DNA of 8,321 nt. Source: Bdellovibrionales bacterium. GTDB lineage: Bacteria > Bdellovibrionota > Bdellovibrionia > Bdellovibrionales > UBA1609. The stretch spans positions 1 to 8,321 of the forward strand of contig DAIDJH010000066.1 in assembly GCA_027451425.1 (NCBI GenBank). The letters are read 5' to 3'. Shown here one piece after another: positions 6,480 to 8,321 of the stretch (its first letter is position 1; each line of letters begins with the position of its first letter). A program made the translations under genes and the position numbers. The notes beneath the pieces were generated by a model. The model was not told the origin of the DNA, searched no databases, and saw nothing but the letters and a program-made list of their open reading frames with translations.

Positions 6480-7292
6480 TTACCTCACGTGAATCTTAAT
6501 TTCGACGGACTCACCCGCTCGCAGACTCTGATTGGGATGAGGATCGAGCGCAATTTTAATCGGAATTCGTTGGACAAGTTTAGTGAAGTTCCCAGATGGA
6601 TTTTCGGCGGGGATAAGTGCGAATTGTGCGGCAGTCGAAGCGCGAATTTCAGACACATGACCCGACAGCTCGCCACCGGCGTCCACCGAAATGGCTACAG
6701 GTTGACCGACTCTTAAAAGCCCGACGTCAGTCTCTTCAATATTGGCCGACACCCACGCATTGTCGACGTCAGCAACTGTCACGAGCGTTTGCCCCGTCTG
6801 CACAACATCTCCGACCTCAATCACCTTTTGCACAACAATGCCATTAATAGGGCTGGTAATTGTCGTCTCTTCGAGTGCGACCTGGGCTAACTCCAATTGT
6901 GCCTCAGCTTTGTCAGCGGCGTCTTGGGCGGCATCGAGGTCCTTTTGCGGCAATCCCCCTTGATGCACGAGCTTTGTCATCCTAATCAATTCTCGTTTTG
7001 TGTACTGTGCTTGCGCCTGGGCATCTTTTAACCGTGCGGCGGCAATACGATGATCAAGCTCGATTAGCACGTCACCTTGCTTCACGCGAGAGCCGACATC
7101 CACGTTGAGTTTGACGATGCGGCCGCCAACCCCTTCAGGAGCAACACGCACAAGCGTCGCCGCAACTCGGGCATCATCGGTTGAAACGTAAGGGAAAATA
7201 AAGATCCACCAACCGATTAATAAAATAAGGGCGGCGATCGCGACCGCAATTAAAACTTGTTTAGTTCTTTGACTTTTAGCCCAATCGCTCAT
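6480..7292 (-). CDS. emrA: Periplasmic membrane-fusion protein of an EmrAB-type efflux pump (HlyD family)
   Basis: 270 residues from the chosen ATG. A cytoplasmic Lys/Arg-containing N-terminus precedes one membrane anchor (~13-34). YVSTDDARV (35-43) is the EmrA-type entry strand. Two half lipoyl domains follow (~48-80 and ~147-172, the second with TSPINGIV). They flank a short alpha-hairpin rich in Ala, Gln and Glu (~82-143), then a beta-barrel. The segment from AQFALIPAENPSGNFTK to VQRIPIKI (222-247) is a hallmark of the EmrA branch. It links the inner-membrane transporter to an outer-membrane channel that is not in this window. The length is shorter than typical EmrA (about 390), mainly from a shorter hairpin. 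The same frame extends upstream to a TTG at 7377-7379, but that start lies above the predicted promoter and its extra residues look non-coding, so the ATG at 7290-7292 is preferred. Its ribosome binding site is weak. Confidence 0.9.
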   Translation of the reverse strand: MSDWAKSQRTKQVLIAVAIAALILLIGWWIFIFPYVSTDDARVAATLVRVAPEGVGGRIVKLNVDVGSRVKQGDVLIELDHRIAAARLKDAQAQAQYTKRELIRMTKLVHQGGLPQKDLDAAQDAADKAEAQLELAQVALEETTITSPINGIVVQKVIEVGDVVQTGQTLVTVADVDNAWVSANIEETDVGLLRVGQPVAISVDAGGELSGHVSEIRASTAAQFALIPAENPSGNFTKLVQRIPIKIALDPHPNQSLRAGESVEIKIHVR

Positions 7293-7328
7293 GCGCTGAA
7301 ATCCAAGGTTTGGCAGGTAAGCTTGGGT

Positions 7329-7357
7329 AGTAGACCACAAACTATAGAATTGGGCAA
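7329..7357 (-). promoter_or_regulatory. Candidate sigma-70 type promoter of the efflux operon
   Basis: On the minus strand TTGCCC (7357-7352) and TCTACT (7334-7329) are separated by exactly 17 bases, each matching the -35/-10 consensus at 4 of 6 positions. Transcription would start near 7322, giving a leader of about 30 bases. A competing -10, TATAGT at 7346-7341, matches 5 of 6 but lacks a good -35. Both lie above the ATG at 7292 and below the alternative TTG at 7379. Confidence 0.35.
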
Positions 7358-7379
7358 TCCTTCGCGGTTCGTATGACAA

Positions 7380-7464
7380 CCGTCACCCGCGGCTCGAAAA
7401 AAGCGGATTTTGCCGACGGATAACGATTGTTCTACAGGTGAATTACTGCTTTGTTAGTCACTAA
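7380..7464. other. Divergent intergenic region before the glycosyltransferase
   Basis: Together with 7293-7379 this separates two divergent transcription units. On the plus strand TTGCCG at 7410-7415 is the best -35-like element, but no good -10 follows at the proper distance (TACAGG at 17 bases, TCTACA at 15). No operator-like repeat was found. The plus-strand promoter remains undefined. Confidence 0.3.
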
Positions 7465-8139
7465 GTGAACACTCCATCTTTTGCCCTTGCCATATTTGTC
7501 AAAACTCCGGGATTTTCTCCGGTAAAAACGCGACTTGCGGCTCGCATCGGCGTCTCGCGAGCAGAAGAGTTTTATCTCCACTCAATCGAATGCACGAGAG
7601 AGTACGTTAACGTCGCATGCGCACAATACCCGCGCATTCACCCATATTGGGCCGTCGCAGAAGACGGTGCCGCAAAGTCATGGACTGGATTTCCCGTTGT
7701 GCAGCAAGGATCAGGCAGCTTAGGAAGTCGACTTTCATACGTCTATAGGCAACTTCTAGCCGTGCATCCTTGGGTCTTTTTCATCGGAGCGGACTCTCCG
7801 CACTTAGCGCCAGAAATGTTGGTCAGAGCCATGAAAAAGGCTGAAGTGGATAGTACAGATTTCGTTCTGGGGCCCACTGACGACGGAGGTTTCTATGTTT
7901 TTGGCGGCTCGCGACCCGTGAGCGCAAACGTGTGGGAACATATCCCTTACAGCGCAGGCGACACCGCACACAAATTGAAGTGTGCACTTGAGAAGCTGGG
8001 CCGTGTCGCGGATCTGCCCAAGTCCTTCGATGTCGACGAAGCTGAAGACCTCGCGCAGCTGAAGTCAGATCTGAACCGACGCGCTTCACTTTTGCGCTCT
8101 CAAACAGCCTTATTGGGTTGGCTTGAAAGCTCAGGCTAG
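7465..8139 (+). CDS. TIGR04282/DUF2064 family GT-A glycosyltransferase
   Basis: 224 residues with the CofC/MobA-like nucleotide-sugar transferase fold. The N-terminal nucleotide-binding loop is LAIFVKTPGFSPVKTRL (8-24). GADSPHL (108-114) occupies the metal-binding DxD position. LGPTDDGGFYVFGG (135-148) is the family's most conserved motif, followed by HIPYS (159-163) and the closing DVDEAEDL (189-196). The length fits the family. Members are predicted glycosyl- or nucleotidyltransferases, often near surface-polysaccharide or lipid genes; the substrate is unknown. The GTG start directly follows an in-frame TAA, so no longer form is possible. No Shine-Dalgarno is visible in front of it, so initiation may be weak or leaderless. 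It is divergent from the efflux operon and convergent with the Bax-inhibitor gene, 7 bases away. Confidence 0.88.
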   Translation: MNTPSFALAIFVKTPGFSPVKTRLAARIGVSRAEEFYLHSIECTREYVNVACAQYPRIHPYWAVAEDGAAKSWTGFPVVQQGSGSLGSRLSYVYRQLLAVHPWVFFIGADSPHLAPEMLVRAMKKAEVDSTDFVLGPTDDGGFYVFGGSRPVSANVWEHIPYSAGDTAHKLKCALEKLGRVADLPKSFDVDEAEDLAQLKSDLNRRASLLRSQTALLGWLESSG

Positions 8140-8146
8140 CGGGCTT

Positions 8147-8321
8147 TTATCTTCGCGATGAAAGTTTTGAGAGCAGTCTTATAATCTCAAGATAGAGCCA
8201 AACGAGCGTTACGATCAACGCAAAACCCCCGTACCACTCCATATACTTTGGCGCGCCGGCTTGAGCTCCGCGATTGATCACTTCAAAATCCATAATAAGA
8301 TTTAAAGCGGCAACAACTGCA
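8147..8321 (-). CDS. Bax inhibitor-1/YccA-family membrane protein, C-terminal part (cut by window edge)
   Basis: Reading the minus strand from the right edge gives 57 codons and a TAA at 8149-8147. The translation includes AALNLIMDFEVINRGAQ, then AGAPKYMEWYGGFALIVTLV, then WLYLEIIRLLSKL. This is the conserved end of the Bax inhibitor-1 superfamily (YccA/COG4760-type): the last two membrane helices with the LDF- and EWY-containing segments and a basic C-terminal tail. Family members are seven-helix proteins linked to ion (Ca2+/H+) leak or to control of membrane-protease activity. The start and five or so helices lie outside the window. The gene is convergent with the glycosyltransferase, with only 7 bases between the stops. 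Confidence 0.85.
   Translation of the reverse strand, partial: AVVAALNLIMDFEVINRGAQAGAPKYMEWYGGFALIVTLVWLYLEIIRLLSKLSSRR

Noticed and set aside
7293..7379. TTG-initiated extension of the membrane-fusion protein by 29 residues
   Set aside because: The extension lies above both candidate promoters, has no ribosome binding site and does not resemble the N-terminus of the family.
8127..8150. Stem AAGCTC/GGGCTT followed by TTAT as a terminator for the glycosyltransferase
   Set aside because: Only 6 pairs including a G-T pair, an 8-base loop and no proper T run; too weak to call.

Overview
The window (8,321 bp, roughly mid-GC) is a densely packed chromosomal segment of a Gram-negative bacterium. 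The EmrAB-type efflux pair implies a double membrane. A receiver-like/TPR protein, a MprF-type synthase, a probable sigma-54 promoter and a YccA-type Bax-inhibitor tail together suggest a predatory or delta-like lineage such as Bdellovibrionota. That placement is an inference; no marker gene proves it. No mobile element, CRISPR array, tRNA or rRNA was seen.

Layout. 1-226 is a GC-richer left flank with no recognisable gene. 227-3018 (+) is a two-gene operon joined by a 4-base ATGA overlap: a degenerate receiver-domain protein with a TPR, then a MprF-type aminoacyl-phosphatidylglycerol synthase domain fused to a C-terminal rhomboid-fold membrane domain. 3069-3416 (-) is a ribosome hibernation factor (HPF/RaiA family), preceded by a near-consensus sigma-54 (-24/-12) promoter and nearby repeats. 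3550-4212 (+) is a probably exported protein resembling DUF3047. 4184-7292 (-) is a three-gene operon: membrane-fusion protein (EmrA type), 14-TM drug-efflux transporter (EmrB type) and a small CREST/ceramidase-superfamily membrane protein. 7465-8139 (+) is a TIGR04282/DUF2064 glycosyltransferase. 8147-8321 (-) is the C-terminal tail of a Bax inhibitor-1/YccA-family membrane protein cut by the window edge.

Themes. Several genes concern the envelope and membrane lipids: lipid aminoacylation, an intramembrane rhomboid-like domain, efflux and a CREST-type lipid hydrolase relative. The most unusual item is the synthase-rhomboid fusion with HxxxN, GxS and a late His all present, co-translated with a receiver that has lost its phospho-acceptor Asp. 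Next is the sigma-54 promoter in front of the hibernation factor. Convergent gene ends are very tight (29-bp overlap at 4184-4212, 7-bp gap at 8140-8146), leaving little room for ordinary terminators.
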